Positions 62,501-64,000 of a stretch of DNA of 64,000 bases are shown here, in pieces. Where the stretch lies: assembly GCA_022601195.1 (NCBI GenBank), contig JAHZIX010000028.1:124001-188000 (forward strand), in the 5' to 3' direction. The notes beneath the pieces were generated by a model, which was not told the DNA's origin, searched no databases, and saw nothing but the letters and a program-made list of their open reading frames with translations. Made by a program: the position numbers and the translations under genes. Origin of the DNA: Deltaproteobacteria bacterium. Its GTDB lineage: Bacteria > Acidobacteriota > Thermoanaerobaculia > Multivoradales > JAHZIX01. How positions within the stretch are numbered: position 1 is the first letter of the stretch; the number at the start of each line of letters is the position of its first letter.

Positions 62501-64000
62501 TATGCCGTCTCCACCTCTACCGGCTAGGAGACCAGGACCATCTCCTCGTCCTCGTCCTGCACCACGCAGTGGCAGACGATTGGTCCTTGGGAGTGCTGAT
62601 TCGAGAAGTGGGGGTTCTCTATTCGCATCGAGTCAGGCTGGGTGACTTGGGTCGCTCGGATGGCTCGGATGGCTCGGATGGCTCGGATGGCTCGGATGGC
62701 TCGGATGGCTCGGATGGCTCGGATGGCTCGGACGGTATCTCCTTAGCCCCCCTGCCGGTTCAGTATGCGGATTTCGCCGCTTGGCAAGCGAGCTGGCTCC
62801 AAGGGGAGATCTTGGAGCGCCTCCAAGATTATTGGCGCCAAGCTCTGGTCGGTGCTCCGGACGTCTTCGAGTTGCCCACCGATCGGTCCCGACCGGCCTT
62901 TCCCACCTGGCGGGGAGGCCTGCACCGTAGCCCGCTGGGTAGGGACCTCACCGCAGCCCTGGCGGACCTGGCTCGGCGTGCGGGTGCCACGGCATTCATG
63001 ACCGCCCTGAGTGGCTTTGTGGGCTTGCTTCACCGCTACACCGGCCAGGTAGATTTTCTGGTTGGAGCACCGGTGGCCAATCGGGGACATTCCCAGTTGG
63101 AAGGCCTCATCGGTTTCTTCGTCAACACCTTGCCGCTGCGGGCGAACCTGGCCGGAGACCCTCCTTTCGAGGAGATTTTGGAGCGGGTTCGGGGTGTCGC
63201 CGTGGGTGCCTTCGCTCACCAAGATCTGCCCTTCGATCGCCTGGTGGAAACCCTCAAGGCGCAGCGTCTGCGGGACCGCTCACCGCTGGTGCAGGTGGTG
63301 TTTCAGCTTCACAACGCGCCTTCCGCGGATCTTCATCTGGAAGGCTTGGAGGTCGAGCTTCTGCCACCGGAGGCGGGGGTGGTGAAATTCGACTTGGTGC
63401 TCACTCTGGAAGAGCGCGACGGGAGTTTGGAAGCGACCTGGCGTTACGCCGAAGAGCTGTTCGACGCTGCCACTGTAGAACGCCTGGCGAGCCACCTGCG
63501 TCGCCTGTTGGAGGATGCCGCTCTTCATCCTCACCGTCGCCTCTCTCAGTTGGCAATGTTGTCCGAGGTGGAGCGGCAAGAGTTGCTTCCAAGCCCTGCT
63601 CCAGCCGTGGGATCGGAGCCTGGGCTTCCTGCTGGCTGGTTGCCGATCCATGGGCGATTCGCAGCGTGGGCTCGGAAATCTCCCGGGGCGGTGGCGGTGG
63701 TCTCCGGAGAGGGCTCTCTGACTTATGGCGAGCTTCATCTCCGGGCTCGAAGGTTGGCGAACCGATTGGGGCAGCTCGGCATCGGCGGGGAAGATCTGGT
63801 GGCTCTACTGGCCCCTCGAGGCCTGTCGCTGGTGGTAGGAATTCTGGGCATCCTCGAGGCCGGTGCTGCCTATTTGCCCTTGGACCCAGCCTATCCGGCA
63901 CAGCGGCGGCGTTTCATGCTGGAAGACAGCGGTGCCGCTGCGATGGTGGTGGCGGGCGGCGCAGGGGAGGAAGACCTCGATTCGCGGCAGGCGGCGGATT
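56573..64000 (+). CDS. NRPS (FAAL-ACP-C-A-PCP-C-A...), frameshifted at start, 3' partial
   Basis: Nonribosomal peptide synthetase running past the right edge. The coding frame is in phase with position 56611 and open from the permease stop, but contains no ATG, GTG or TTG before 56671. An ATG at 56573 with a GGAGG site is one base out of phase (see findings). Domains: fatty-acyl-AMP ligase about 56611-58290 (YTSGSTSQPKGV, LPLFHDMGLIGN, YGLAEATLLV); acyl carrier protein with Ser at 58549 (LGLDSLAA); condensation domain 58759-60110 with HHLIADF; adenylation domain 60220-61745 (YTSGSTGRPKGV, FDISLFEIF, YNLYGPSEDT); PCP with Ser at 61939 (LGGHSLQA); condensation domain about 62125-63545 with HHAVADDWS; start of a second adenylation domain. 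A FAAL start implies a lipopeptide. The A1 pocket (D-I-F...A-L-I-Y) suggests a small residue, tentative. Confidence 0.88.
62656..62736 (+). repeat. Nine 9-bp coding repeats (minisatellite) in a condensation domain
   Basis: Nine tandem units of tcggatggc (the last one tcggacggt), 81 bp, encoding a Ser-Asp-Gly tract inside the second condensation domain, between HHAVADDWSLGVLIREVG and PVQYADFAAW. The first eight are perfect at the DNA level, so copy number is likely to vary among strains. Confidence 0.97.

Overview
The window is GC-rich (roughly 60%) bacterial chromosome. It looks like a Gram-negative, soil- or marine-type member of the Acidobacteriota, probably near Thermoanaerobaculia/Holophagae. 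The evidence is a VWFA-related acidobacterial-domain protein, an ADOP-type duplicated permease, a TonB receptor with an ECF sigma/FecR pair, an IPTL-CTERM sorting signal and YD-repeat secreted proteins. This placement is inferred from gene families; there is no rRNA to confirm it. No CRISPR array, rRNA operon or intact insertion sequence is visible.

Layout. 1-9 kb: a LysM/amidase cell-wall hydrolase (cut by the left edge), an ECF sigma/zinc-finger anti-sigma pair, an ankyrin lipoprotein, and an ECF sigma/FecR pair facing a large TonB-dependent receptor. 9-11.5 kb: a lower-GC accessory patch with two unknown proteins and a methyltransferase. 11.7-18.2 kb: a giant YD/RHS-repeat secreted protein whose tail runs antisense into a very large GreA-type factor. 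20-24.5 kb: a compact co-directional block holding two paralogous repeat proteins, a RodZ-like membrane HTH protein, a J-domain/TPR protein and a PP2C phosphatase. 24.5-36.7 kb: mostly housekeeping genes, namely a VWA protein, FadJ-like beta-oxidation enzyme, an acyl-CoA synthetase split by a frameshift, a chorismate mutase/prephenate dehydratase/DAHP synthase fusion, tRNA-Pro(CGG), a MamK-like actin with an amidase, and a POT peptide transporter. 36.9-50.5 kb: an HD-GYP protein, a roughly 1 kb gap, a 2579-residue surface protein, three tandem tail-collar (Mdp-like) proteins with a small acidic protein and a GNAT, and a SEC-C protein.

51.1 kb to the right edge: a probable lipopeptide biosynthetic locus. 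It contains a VOC-fold enzyme, a VioC-like Fe(II)/2-oxoglutarate hydroxylase, a lipoprotein, an ADOP permease and an NRPS laid out as FAAL-ACP-C-A-PCP-C-A, which continues past the window. An acyl-AMP ligase would load a fatty acid, and the hydroxylase would plausibly modify an amino acid; the permease could export the product or protect against it.

Two genes (acyl-CoA synthetase near 28.84 kb and the NRPS start near 56.58 kb) each look one C short in a short C run. That could be sequencing error or real mutation. The strongest candidates for new biology are the NRPS locus, the giant protein with an internal sorting signal, the tail-collar/GNAT cassette and the 20-24.5 kb block.
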